From NCBI GenBank assembly GCA_030141605.1, contig JAQGDQ010000726.1:17422-81421 (forward strand): a DNA stretch of 64,000 nt, read 5' to 3'. This DNA is from Tubiluchus corallicola. Taxonomy: Eukaryota > Priapulida > Priapulimorpha > Priapulimorphida > Tubiluchidae. The notes beneath the pieces are model-generated. The model had not been told where the DNA came from, did no database searches, and saw only the letters and a program-made list of their open reading frames with translations. Positions 13,205-26,100 of the stretch are shown in pieces; positions within the stretch are counted from its first letter, which is position 1, and every line of letters starts with the position of its first letter. Made by a program: the position numbers and the translations under genes.

Positions 13205-13231
13205 TAATAATAATAATAATTTAATTAATAA

Positions 13232-13285
<54 letters not shown>

Positions 13286-13322
13286 CAATAACAGTAACAA
13301 CAACAATAACAATAATAATATA
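13146..13322. repeat. (ATT)n/(AAT)n microsatellite
   Basis: Trinucleotide tract that switches from TTA to AAT units near 13205, forming a potential large hairpin. Long Asn or Leu open frames across it are artefacts. Confidence 0.9.
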
Positions 13323-13612
13323 AGCATTTTCGTGCATAATAATTTAAATACAATATTGTAACAAAAACATATATAAAAAGTTACAGCAATAGATACGCAT
13401 AAATAATTTCATATTTCTAGTCTCTTGACTGCTGATATACAATAGCATAAAATTGCTAGTAAACTATACAAGATTAAATACTTTACACGATGATATGTTA
13501 GCAAGTAAAAAAACCGTTTCTGAAACTTCATTTTCAGAAAATTTTATACTCAGTTTAAAATAATCCAACTCAATTGGTACAGTCACTCACAGTATAGTTA
13601 AGGGAGACATGT

Positions 13613-13618
13613 TTTATT
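13613..13618 (-). terminator. candidate polyadenylation signal of the mosaic gene
   Basis: AATAAA on the minus strand, 24 bp beyond a stop codon at 13642-13644. It would suit the 3' end of the EGF/lectin gene, but the link is positional only. Confidence 0.35.
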
Positions 13619-13641
13619 AAAAACTTTAAAAATATAAAATG

Positions 13642-13870
13642 CTAAAAACATGTCACAAACGTTGTGTTGTAAAGAGCATCTTTAATGTCGTCAACAAACT
13701 GAAATACATACAATGCAAACTGAGGACAGCTAAAGATACTTACAAACATTAAGCTATCACAATACAAAGATTTATAAGCGAAAAGATATTTATTAATATT
13801 TAACTGAACGTGACAAAGCTGGTCTGAAGTCGAGTTCATACCAGTAGTACACAACAACATAATTAGTCAG
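13642..13870 (-). CDS. possible 3'-terminal exon(s) of the mosaic gene
   Basis: An open minus-strand frame that ends FVDDIKDALYNTTF... then TAG, just before an AATAAA. It contains a possible 45-nt intron with GTAAGT and TTTCAG borders, in phase 0 on both sides and without a stop, so it may be spliced or retained. I could not connect it by phase to the 55-nt exons at 14101-14249 without adding an unproven small exon. No domain recognised. Confidence 0.25.
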
Positions 13871-14100
13871 AGCCACCTATGTGATATTACCACCTTTGAA
13901 TACGCACACATGCTTGCAAACGCATAGGCCCTGGTGAACACACTATCAGAAACAATTCGCATTTATACAGGTACGTTCATACACTCTCACACCTTCCAAA
14001 CACCAATCAATTGGTAGAGGTAACAGGTAGAGGAAATGGTTAAAACTGATGAAACAGAAAATAATAACAAAACTGGAATAAATGATTTAGATCACTTACC

Positions 14101-14155
14101 TTCTCACAAAGTCAGATGCCAAAACTAGAATGACTAATTTCCTGGAAGCACTCTC
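14101..14155 (-). CDS. candidate 55-nt exon, copy 1 of tandem pair
   Basis: Acceptor CTCTGTAG, donor GTAAGTGATC, phase 1 in and 2 out. The peptide is about ESASRKLVILVLASDFVR. It matches the next copy at 50 of 55 positions. It would accept the phase-1 end of the EGF exon at 14640. Confidence 0.4.
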
Positions 14156-17100
14156 TACAGAGAATGCAGTAATAACACAGTTAGATCACTTACCTTCTCA
14201 CAAAGTCAGATGACAAAACTAGAATGATTAATTTCTTGGGAGCACTTTCTACAGAGAATGCAGTAATAACACAACTAGATGTTAGTCTAGTCAATAGTAT
14301 TATTTGTCTAGACTTTCCTTCTATTGACTTGGCATTGTGACTAGACTATTGCTAACAATGCTAAGTCAATAGAAGGAAAGTCTAGACAATTTTCAAATCT
14401 TTTAACAACCTTCTTGAAGTTAAGTGCGGACATTCGTTAATGGTCAAATACATGTAGTTATAAAATGCCGCATTTAACTAAAAATAATAGAAAAAAAATT
14501 AGTTTAAATTATTATCAAATTCATCTTCATCTATAATGTAAAAGTTTATTAATTTACTTTCTTATTTAAAGGCAGAGTTTAAAATATTGTAAATACATTG
14601 TAAGATTCACGTAGGACCAGTATGTAATCTAAGCATTACCTGAGCAAATAGTTCTTGTAGTATTTGATTCAGTCACATGAACTGCTTCTCCAATGCACTG
14701 ACAAGTAAAACTTCCATCAGTATTTGTGCATCTGGCAATCATTAGATCACAGTCATGAGTTGGGTTACTAGCATCACATTCATTCACATCTGTAAAATGT
14801 AATTTTTTAAGTTTTGAAAATTGCAAACGGCAGTTCAGCTATTTTAAAATCTGTTTTCACACATAACTTACTATTTAAATACTGTAACTGTTTAGCTGTA
14901 TTTTTAGCTATTAGTTCCTTAGGCATTTGTTCCACTCACATCTACAGTCCCATCAATACACTGACAAGTGAAATTTCCATCAATATATATTTTGTACAGT
15001 TAGCAAAAATGGAATGACAGTTGTGTGCAGAATTTGCACTATTTGAGAAAAAATAAAATTTTAGAATTACGTAATAATTATTCTGTTTTGAATGTAAGGA
15101 TGTGTGTGGTGTACTATTTTCCTAGTGTCAATCAAAATGCTTGCCTTACAACTTCAATATTCACTAACTACAAAATTTTTGCCTAAAATTTCTTATTTGA
15201 GTAATTCTAAGTAAATTCCTACTTATTTCTGTAATGCAAAAAAACAACAAAATATAATTGTGAAACTGTCATTTTAAAATTAAAACTTAATTTTAATATA
15301 CATATTATAATGGATAGTGTACACATTAAAATGGTATTGTGTTGCTCTGGACAACCAATTCGTGTCCGAATTAGCGAGATTTTGCAGGTATTTGTATCTG
15401 ATATTATCCAGTAGTTACAAAAATGTGATACTTGCAAATAGTTACTATCCGATTTTGTGCAATTGGAAGCGTTTTCGAATAATTTAGCAGCCAAAAATAA
15501 ATCAATAAAATATTTCCGAAAAGATCGTTTTGGCCTACGTTTGCGTTTTCAAGATGAAAATTTTACACACAACTCTTCATTTGTGTTTAATAATACCTTG
15601 TATCTTTGGGCTAGGTCCTTTAAGATGATAGACTAAATGAAAACGCTACAGTTTGCAAACATTTACTAAATTTTCATTAACCAAACTGATATGCATATTT
15701 GATCCGAATTTAGCTTATAATTCAAATCCGGAAGTCAATTTGAGGAAATATTCGCTATCAGGTAGTAGTGTACCCAGAAAAACGACAGTAGTAATGTTCA
15801 TACATTGTTATTTAATATGTACATGCAAAATAATTGTAGATACCGCAATGTCGTAAAATTATTTTCTGCTCAAAACAACGACACCTGAAAGGTGAACAAA
15901 CTTATCAATTTTAAGAAGCCAAAGCCCCGCAAAAAAATTTGTATATAAATACACATCGATCATGAATAATGCGCGAACATCCTACATTGTGTTCGTTTAT
16001 TTACCTAACGCAAAGCCGGCTGTAGCTTTTACTAAATGAAAGTGCCAAAGTTATAGGCAGAGTACAATGGAATGACATCAGAACAATACAAAACGTCAGC
16101 AGTTTTCTAAGCGAGATCGCCAAAAATGAAATCTCCAATCAACTCGCCGCAGCTCCTCTTGGAGGAGGTGTTCTGAGTTGTGACTCACATCATTGCCTAG
16201 TTCCATTCATTATCTTCTCAAAGAGCTTCATAACGTTTTTTCTACAGGCTGTTCGGTAAAAATTTCGAAGAAATGCAGAGTCAGGTACGCCTGTTGTAGA
16301 AAACCGTGACCCTTCCATGAATTCTAAACATCCCTACTACACCCACCATTGTACTGGCTGTCCTACCATTATAAGCACCACATGCGCCCCATTCCCGTCT
16401 ATAGAAATGAAAGGTATAAGCTTTGCAAAAATGCAAAAACCTTTCAAAAATAGTGTCGTCGTCAGAGCTGTACAATCGAATCTTATATATATATATAAGT
16501 TGCTCTGACGGCAACACCATTTTTGACGACACCATATATATATTTATATATATATATGTCTACATCTGCACATATTTCAATAATAAACTTCTTTAAACTT
16601 CTCTTATACACACGTTACATCATCCAACTATGTAGGTACCAGAATTGTATACATGTTTTAAATGATACAGCCAACTTAAAGCGTTTAATTTTTACCTGAA
16701 CAACTGGTTCCTTGGCCTTTTGCTCCACTCACATCAATGGTTCCTTCAATACATTGACATGTGAAGCTTCCATCAGTATTTGAGCAGTTTGCCAGGAATG
16801 GATCACAGTTGTGGGTTCCAGTAGCACATTCATCTGTATCTGAATTTATTAAATTAGTGTTAATTTTAGCATAGTCCATGTAAGTCTTTACCAAGATTTC
16901 ATGATAAATCCGTATCTAATAGGTCATCATTAGTTTTAGCACGGTTCATATAAGCCTTCCAAGATTTCATGATTTTGACATAGTACTACAAACAATACTG
17001 GTCCACTACTTTTACAATTTACAAGAACCCCAGCTTCCATCCATTAAAATTTGATGAAAAACTCGAGCACTGTTGCACTGTAGCTACTGTGATTAAGTAG

Positions 17101-20100
17101 TTTTTCCAAATAATACCATTTAAATGTCTACAAAATGGCACTTTGCTGCAAATACCTAATGTTCACCATGCAATGAAGTTTCATACATTAGTTGTATAAA
17201 TACTATAATGTTAATGTAGGACACTGAGCGATGAAATGCCTGTTACATTACTCAACTAGAAATCACAGCTAATTCAATTAACACTTGTAAATTAATGAAA
17301 GTAGTCAACATACTAAATTTCAATTATGGTTGATTGGGGGGGGGGTACTGTGCGAGTTTGTCAATATTTCGCCGTTAATAATTACACTACATCAACTATG
17401 TGACAAAAACAAAATTATGTTTTTGATGATTTATCTATCTGGTTAATTGGGCTTTGTAATACCTAATACTGATTTTAATATGTCGGATATCTGCCTTTAA
17501 GTTTCCATACGTTAATACCAGTGGAAATATCACTTAACTGAGGATTTGAACAAACAAAACCTAAAGTCTGCAGCATCAGCTAGAGTGCCAATATCAATAG
17601 GAAAAATTCCTTGGGCCTAAATAATATTCAAAATAAAAGACAATAAATATTGTTTGACTTAAAATTGAAAATAAAGGGCAGACAACTTTTTAATAAATAT
17701 GCTGTGTGGTGCAACTTGAACAGTTGATTAAAATTATTCATTCCCACTTTCACATTCGTATTTGTATCTATATTATATCAGTTTCCATATCCATGACGAT
17801 ATTCACATTCTTATTCTTAATTCATGCATGTAATTCACATTTGGTCACCTGTCTCAGGAGTTATTATAGAAAGTACTTATCAACTGTTCACTTACATTTT
17901 GAATTACAAATTATACCAAAGCCAAAGTATGTCAACTGTATTTCATGATTATTTTATTTAGCCCTATAGATAAGCTTTCTAATTGTTGCAGAAATATTAA
18001 AGTTTTGTTTAAGTGATTAAGTTTTGCTTAATCATATTCTTTGATAAAATCGCATTTATTTTAGTGATCACTGCAGCAGTTGAATATTGCATGCTTACCT
18101 ACTGGAAATAATTGTTATTATGAATGTGCTACATACCAGAGTCAGATGCGTTAGAAATTTCACATACTGATGGGAACACGTAGTCGCAAGGCAATTGACA
18201 GTGTTTATAGGGTTTTGAATAAACAACGCAAAAGTCCATCTGAAAAAGATGAAGATGGAAGCAGTTTAATAATTATAGAAAGGATCAATATTAAAATTGT
18301 GGGGCAGACCAAGAAAGCAAAATGTTTTAATTTCAATTTGCTGAGTGATAATTAGCATTAATTAGAATATGATAATAGCGACAGAATAAAAATGATACAG
18401 TTAATGAATCTAATAACAATTTGGCAAGAACGAACAGAAAAAAGGCAAGAACCCAGTAACAAACAAATTTGCCTGTAACGTTGATTTAGGCACAACTGAT
18501 AATCCCTAAAGAATCACAAAAATTAATGAAATTGATACATGTGAATTACCCGAGAAACTTGTTGAAGTAGTTCACTTTTCCAAAGTGAATAACCCAGCCA
18601 TTCAAATGTGTAATTGCCCTTTGAGGTCCAACCATTGAAAACTGAAGCTATCTGTCCATCTGGTGTCTCATAGTTTCCGATTCCAATTTTGAGCCTTGGT
18701 GAAAGCCAGACATTACCATGATTCCTATAATGCACAAATGTTTAACAAATGGAAACTAAACTGTAATAAGCAATTTATTGCAACAAAAGTGAGCATTTTT
18801 CTCCAATGGACTATTTCATTGACAGCAAGCAACAAATAAACTGTTACCTATAGTGTATTACCTAAATATGCTACAAACTGAGGCTTAACTGCTGCTCTTA
18901 ACAACAGAGGACTGTCAGTTGCTATTAGTGATTGAAGAGTACAGTAGCTGTTGCTAATTGTGAAACATTAAATGTTTCTATTTAAGAAATGCCTCAAATG
19001 TGGCACCTTGTATGCCATTCACCAGTTAATGCTCCCTGCTGCCTCAATGATGATGACACTAGTTGTCAACAACTGCTTATTCAGGATTATCAGCATCATC
19101 GTCAGTATCATCACCGCCACCATCATCATCATTAACATCAGAAATTGCTAACTTCGAAATCGCCATCATCTTGATTCCAAATTTGCAGCTTGCACAACAA
19201 TGTAGGATGTATACTTACAGCCCCATGAAATTCTTATTGTCGTAGTCATAGTAATCACTGAGATTGAACATGCTTAGAAGGGCAATGGTATCCTGGGGTG
19301 ATGTCGCTTCCAAGAGTCTCCGTGGAGATGAACACATTACAAGAGCATCTCTATAAGACATTGCCAGTCCCTCCCTCTCTAGGCATTTGGATCGGCCATT
19401 ATGAAAAGCACTAGAACCACAGGCTTGTTTAACTGCAAGCATAAAATGAACAATAATGTTAATTTAACCAGAGTCACTCAGACCTAAGCCCAAATGCACG
19501 GACTTATTGGTCGCTCAGATGCAGTCAGTATGGTTGTGATCTTTGGCAGGATTTCTGGTTGTCCTCTTTCAGCAGATTTCATTGGTCGCAGCACAAGAAC
19601 AAGAGAATATTGACAAACTTTAGTCAGAATTTACAATTATAAAAACTGCAAGGTAACTTAAAAATGATCTTTTTTAGCTTGCCTTTGTCAGTAGAAAGAC
19701 ATAAAACTGTACTTATAAGAGCAAGAGTACAACACTGCTTGTATGTCATGGAACATTGCCAGGAAGACTTAACCTGTCTGAAACAATGTCATCTAACATC
19801 CTACATCCTGTCTCAGCTGCCTGCGGCTACAGCATCTCACAAAGTGCATTGCATCTCACCTGTCTGAGGCAATGGCATCTCACAAACTGCGAATTCTATA
19901 GAGTCGTTAGTTTTTCTGCTCTGAAGGACAAATGCGTTTGACTCTTTGAGCACAATCACCCCAACTTTGTCATCAGCTTCTACAAAACACATTCAGAATA
20001 TGATTCGTTTTAGTACAAGTGCACAAAAAATAAGCTAGGTGTTGATAAGTTATTCAAAAAATCTAAATAATTTCTAATTTTACTAGATAATCGTTGAATT

Positions 20101-23100
20101 TCGGGAAAAGAAACTTGACAGAAAAAGAAAATGTGAAAAGGCAAAATTGGAACAGTGGAGGTTCGGATTAAAAGTTCTATGAAGGTTTTGTGAGGACTGC
20201 AGTCAAATTTATTGCTATGAATTAACTGAAATACGTGTTATGTGGTCAGAATTTTTATATACATTGCAAACTCTAGAGACCAGAGATCTTATAAGAGTTA
20301 ACAGAAAATCTGAGTTAAGCAGATTTGAGTTAAGCAAAGTGAAGTGACTGTGAAAAGGTACAGCTTGACAAATGCCGCAGACAAAGTGTATAAGAATGTA
20401 TGCAACGTACATAAGTTTACACATTTTGTACGAATGCACAGCAAAACCTTATTCATAACGTTTTTCAACATACCTTCAAATATTTCAACGTTACTGTAAA
20501 TACCAGTCATGTTAAAATTTGGAGTAACTTCCATATCCTGTAGATGTATCCAGTTATTGGTATTCCCATATTGCATCAGCCCAACCCATGCTATCTGCTC
20601 TCCCCTTAATGATAAAGTAAATTAGTATTGTGTGAAAATTTAAACAGTATATCTTCTATATCCAAAATTCTGCAGTCTTTTTTTCGCCAAAATTTTAGTA
20701 AAATGATTTTAGTAAGTTTGTCAGCCTTAGCACATTTACTTGCATCTCAACAAATTATATATACTTACAATATATATCAAAAATAACATGGCGTGTTACA
20801 AATAGTTATTATATTCAAAACATAAATTAAGTGTGACACCCATTAATTCATAAGATACATACATTGTAATAGCTGATTCCACTGCTGCTCCAACAGCTGA
20901 TACTTTCTGTTCTGAATCAACTTTAGCTAGAGAAGCAGTCAATCCATCAGCTTCCTGCCAACAAGTCCATTCAGCCAGTGCCAAGGAGTCAAAGTGATTT
21001 CTGGCCAAATTCAGGTCAAGTTGGATTACTTTAAGGCAAGATGAAAAATTGGCACTGGAATAATCGGTCCATCCTGAAGGACACTGATTGCCATCAACTA
21101 AATTAAACAAAACTGTTTTGTAATGTCCAGAAAAAATGCAGAAATGGTTCTCTCGTAAATGTCTCACAGTTCTATGTGTTAACCTTGTGTCTTCCAATGT
21201 CAACCTCTGGTGGACCCAGAAGCAAAATATACAGCTGCAAATGAATATTCAAAGAACATTTAAACCACTAAGTCGTGGAAGAGCTGTGTAGTCATGACGT
21301 GTGCTTAATCGTGAACGTGGCTCTGCTTGTTTTGTGTCTGATCTTAAATATTTGCTATTGGGGATTGTGATGTTGAGTGATTGATATAGATCTTGCTGTC
21401 ATAGATCTGGAACGTTAAAAAACTGGATAGCCATGAAGCAGTTCAACATTTATTGTGAATCACATTAAAATAGCTGTTCTATAATTACGAGTTGGTTTAA
21501 TGTATTATCTCACCTCCTGTCAGTGCAGTTGCCACTGCTGCAGCATCATACTCGCAAATGACATTAATCTCTTCAGAATCATCATGTTGACATCTGTTGG
21601 TTCTCCATCGGTAACCACTACTCAGTTCAGCAATTACACAAAATTTATCATTTGATGCTAAAAAAACAGAAGTGATTAATAAAATTTTAATAGTTCTCGA
21701 TATTATATTAGTAATTATTGTTGAAAGCTGGAGAATCATTGTGTGTAAGTAAGATGATAAAGTATTTTAGTCCGGTTTGTAAGTAAGCATTTACACAATT
21801 AAAATCTTGTTTAGCTCAAGCTGGAAATCTAGTATGGTTTGCCTTATTTATGCTATTTTTTATGTCAGTGATAGCAAGTACAGAAATATGGTGATAAACT
21901 CAACAGCTAGTGATTTTGACATTTTGATTTTGAAAATTTATAAAGTTTTTGAAAGATTCTTATCCATACTGTTGTGTGTTAACATTTTATTTACACTGTG
22001 CATGTATAGCATAGTACATTTGTATACAAAAGTATTTCAGCTCATCGTTGCTTTTTGTAATAATGTTTAATTATTTATTTCACATATTACTATGAAATAT
22101 CTAGACTCGTTATTATTTGACATCAATAAGATTCTCTTATAGTGTAAAAGAGTAAATAATGCGGAAACAGAGCCTGTCAAAATATGCTTCTAAATTCAGA
22201 CTAATATTTCTGTATAGATGAGAAAAAATTGTTTTGAATTGATGTGTGAATTCGTTGGTTTTTAATTCGTGATAATCAGAGATCAACATACCAGGTTTCC
22301 AAACTGGCTGCCAATTATAGTACCAATGTTCAGGCCCTCCAAAATCTTCATAAAGACCGCCATCATCCCAGTAAAAGTTTTTGGTCACTTCATCGTACGT
22401 TATTCCCAGCCAATAGCCTGTGCCTTTTCTTGGAAATACAGCTCTGTAAATAAGGCAGTACATGAAACTTGTTCGATGGTGTTTTGAAGATAATCAAAGA
22501 AAAACTTCAATTGAACTTCTTGACAGACATGCGTAGTAATTGCATATGCGTGGACGTGTGGTGCATGTATGGTCCATGAGTAGCATTTTGTCATCTTGGT
22601 TAACATGATGCCTAGGTAGTCAGTATGCAGATGGAATGGATAAATCATTTTGGTTCTCCCTCTGTACGATTTCCTTTGCCATGTTTATTTGGGCTGTTTA
22701 CCTTTGTGAAGGGAGGATTTACACCAATCCAAACTTATGGTACCACAACCGGGTTAGAGACTTGTGAGATACCAGATTGTATAAAAAATTACGTTTAAAA
22801 ACTGAAACTGACATTAGTCAGTATTTAATTCGTTTCAAAGGAACCATTTACAGTCGTGTCATCGTTAAAACTTATTAACAAAAAATCAGTGGTATGGGGT
22901 AGGCTTCAAGTCTAAAATTACGAAGAAAGTAAGAAACATTTGACACTCACCCATTGTCACGAGCAAAGTAGTCCCAAACCTCTTCACTTTTAATTGTTGC
23001 TAAAGAGGCCCCATATTGCTTGCAGTTGTAATAAGCTTTTACTCGGTTATAATGATGAAGGACAAACTTATAACAATAGTTGTTTGTTCCGTTGGCTCCA

Positions 23101-26100
23101 AGAAACCCTTCAAATCCTTCAGGACATGTTGCCTTAGCTAAAAAAAGAGAACATATATGAGGCACTAAAATTGTAACTAATTTATAAACTCAGAAGTTGC
23201 TAATAGGTTTAATTAACTTTAATTTGATTAATTAGTTTAATTAGTTTTCCAGTAATTTGATAAATTAACTCCTTATGACTGACAAAGCACTTGCCATAAC
23301 AAATGGTACTATACTTCCTGATGATGTTATGCAAGACAGTTTACTCTAGAATACCTCATGAAAATACACTATGAGGTATCAAGCTGACCAACTTTAAAAG
23401 CCTGAAACTTGACACATGAGTATATTTTTAAGCCAGCTGCTGCTCGGAAGTTCGACAAAAGATTTTATTTTGTAATTGATTATAGTTTGAAGAACGTAAA
23501 ATATAAAATTAGCAAATAATAACATAAAGGCAAAGGCAACATAATTTTGTTTACTCTAAACATTAGCAATAGCTGCTATCTATGTGACATAAATTTTGCA
23601 AAAAACAGGCAAAAATGCAAGACACAAATAACAAGCAGCATGTAGGGTGTGCACTCCAGTATTAACAGAACTTGTCTCCATCCCAAAACTGCATTGTTGC
23701 AATTTATGGTCTAAATCATTTGACTTGTGAGCTCAGATGCCTGGCTGCTACACCAGTATTGCAATGACCAATTTCTGTAATACCAAAGGCTGAAATGTTT
23801 ATATTTCATTTCATTAATAGTTTAGTCATATATGCAAACTGTGCTAAACAACTGAAACGTATACCAAGTGACAGAGCAAACTGTCAGTAGATGGAAAAGA
23901 GTCAAATTATAGGTCTAGTAGGCATAATGTTTGCAGAAAAAAATGCTTTTCATTTAATATTTACCCAAACAATTTGTTCCGACTGCATTTGTTCCACTCA
24001 TGTCAATTGTTCCCTCGACACACTGACAAGAAAAACTTCCATCAGTGTTTGTGCAGTTGTTGAGGACTGGGTCACAGTCATGTACTGGGTTACTTGCATC
24101 ACATTCGTCCACATCTGCAAGATGCAATTTGTCAAAATACCATAAAATAAATACCTATTATCACGTTTTATTGTTAATCTTTGCAAACTGTTTAGCTGTA
24201 GTTCTTACCTGAGCAAAGTGTTCCTGTAGCATTTGGTCCACTCACATCAATTGTCCCATCAATACATTGACATGTAAAACTTCCATCCGTATTTGTGCAG
24301 TTGGCAAGGATTAGATCACAGTTATGAATTGGATTATTTGCATCACATTCATTAACATCTGCAAAGAAATATTTTCAGTGTTTATCATCAATTATAAGAT
24401 ACTAATTAGCTATGTTAAAGCTAGCTGTGTAGGTTTAGTTTTTACCTGAGCAAATAGTTCCTGTACCATTTGGACCACTCACAGCTAATCTTCCTTCAGG
24501 ACACTGACAAGTGAAACTTCCGTCAGTATTTGTGCAGTTAGCAAAGATTGGATCACAGTCATGAATTGGATTATTTGCATCACATTCATTAACATCTGTA
24601 ACAAACAGGATTCAATTATCTCGAATTACAAGTCTTTAATTTGCAATGGAAGCTTAATCTTTTAAAATTAACTGTTAGCTGCATTTTTACCTGAGCAAAT
24701 AGTCCCTGTAGCATTTGCTCCACTCATGTCAATTGTTCCATCAATACACTGACAAGAAAAACTTCCACCAGTGTTTGTGCAATTAGCAAGCTGAGGGTCA
24801 CAGTCATGTGTTAGATTAGTAGCATCGCATTCATTTATATCTAAGTTGAACAAAATAAAACTCAAAATTTATTATAACTGCCGCTTACATTGTTTTTGAT
24901 ACAAAATAACTACAGTTATCACATGTCTGTAAAATTTGTTGCTCGTATGTCAATCAAAACCTGGCAGAGTTTATTAGAAATGCTGGAAGATTCATAAACT
25001 TGCAAAACGTGATTATGTTATCAACCAAAATTTCAACGAGATTATTCAACGAGAAATTTGTGCGGGGCTTTAGCTAGTGGTATAAATGTTATAAAATGTT
25101 AATGAGCTACACCTAGCTGTTATAAAATACATTATTTTGTGACTGAGCACCTTTAAAAAAGCTTATTAAGTTTACCTTTGATCATCTGTAACCTTATAAT
25201 TAACCTGCAGAATGACGGAGCTCTTAAATGCTTTAGTGTTTGGCCTAGTACATGAACAACTGCAATGTGGGCCTAATTTTTGTCCACACATGTGCACATA
25301 TTTCAATAATAAGCTTCTTAAAAACTTCTCTTATACATACGTTACATCATCCAACCATGTAGGTACCAGAATTGTATACAGGTTTTAATTGATGCCGCCA
25401 GCTTAAAGCATTTATTTTTTACCTGAACAACTGGTTCCTTGGCCTTTTGCTCCACTCACATCAATGGTTCCTTCAATACATTGTCATGTGAAGCTTCCAT
25501 CAGTATTTGAGCAGTTTGCCAGGAATGGATCACAGTTGTGTGTTCCAGTAGCACATTCATCTGTATCTGAATTTATTAAATTAGTGTTAATTTTAGCATA
25601 GTCCATGTAGGCCTTTACCAAGATTTCATGATAAATCTGTATCTAATAGGTCATCATTAGTTTTAGCACGGTTCATATAAGCCTTCCAAGATTTCATGAT
25701 TTTGACATAGTACTACAAACAATACTGGTCCACTACTTTTACAATTTACAAGAACCCCAGCTTCCATCCATTAAAATTTGATGAAAAACTCGAGCACTGT
25801 TGCACTGTAGCTACTGTGATTAAGTAGTTTTTCCAAATAATACCATTTAAATGTCTACAAAATGGCACTTTGCTGCAAATACCTAATGTTCACCATGCAA
25901 TGAAGTTTCATACATTAGTTGTATAAATACTATAATGTTAATGTAGGACACTGAGCGATGAAATGCCTGTTACATTACTCAACTAGAAATCACAGCTAAT
26001 TCAATTAACACTTGTATATTAATGAAAGTAGTCAACATACTAAATTTCAATTATGGTTGATTTGGCGGGGGGGGGGGTACTGTGCGAGTTTGTCAATATT

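Noticed and set aside
13642-13870. Firm terminal exon of the mosaic gene
   Set aside because: Kept only as a low-confidence feature, since the phase from the 55-nt exons does not connect without an unproven extra exon.
16281-16535. 84-aa minus-strand open frame
   Set aside because: It overlaps a TA microsatellite hairpin, has no splice context and resembles no known domain.
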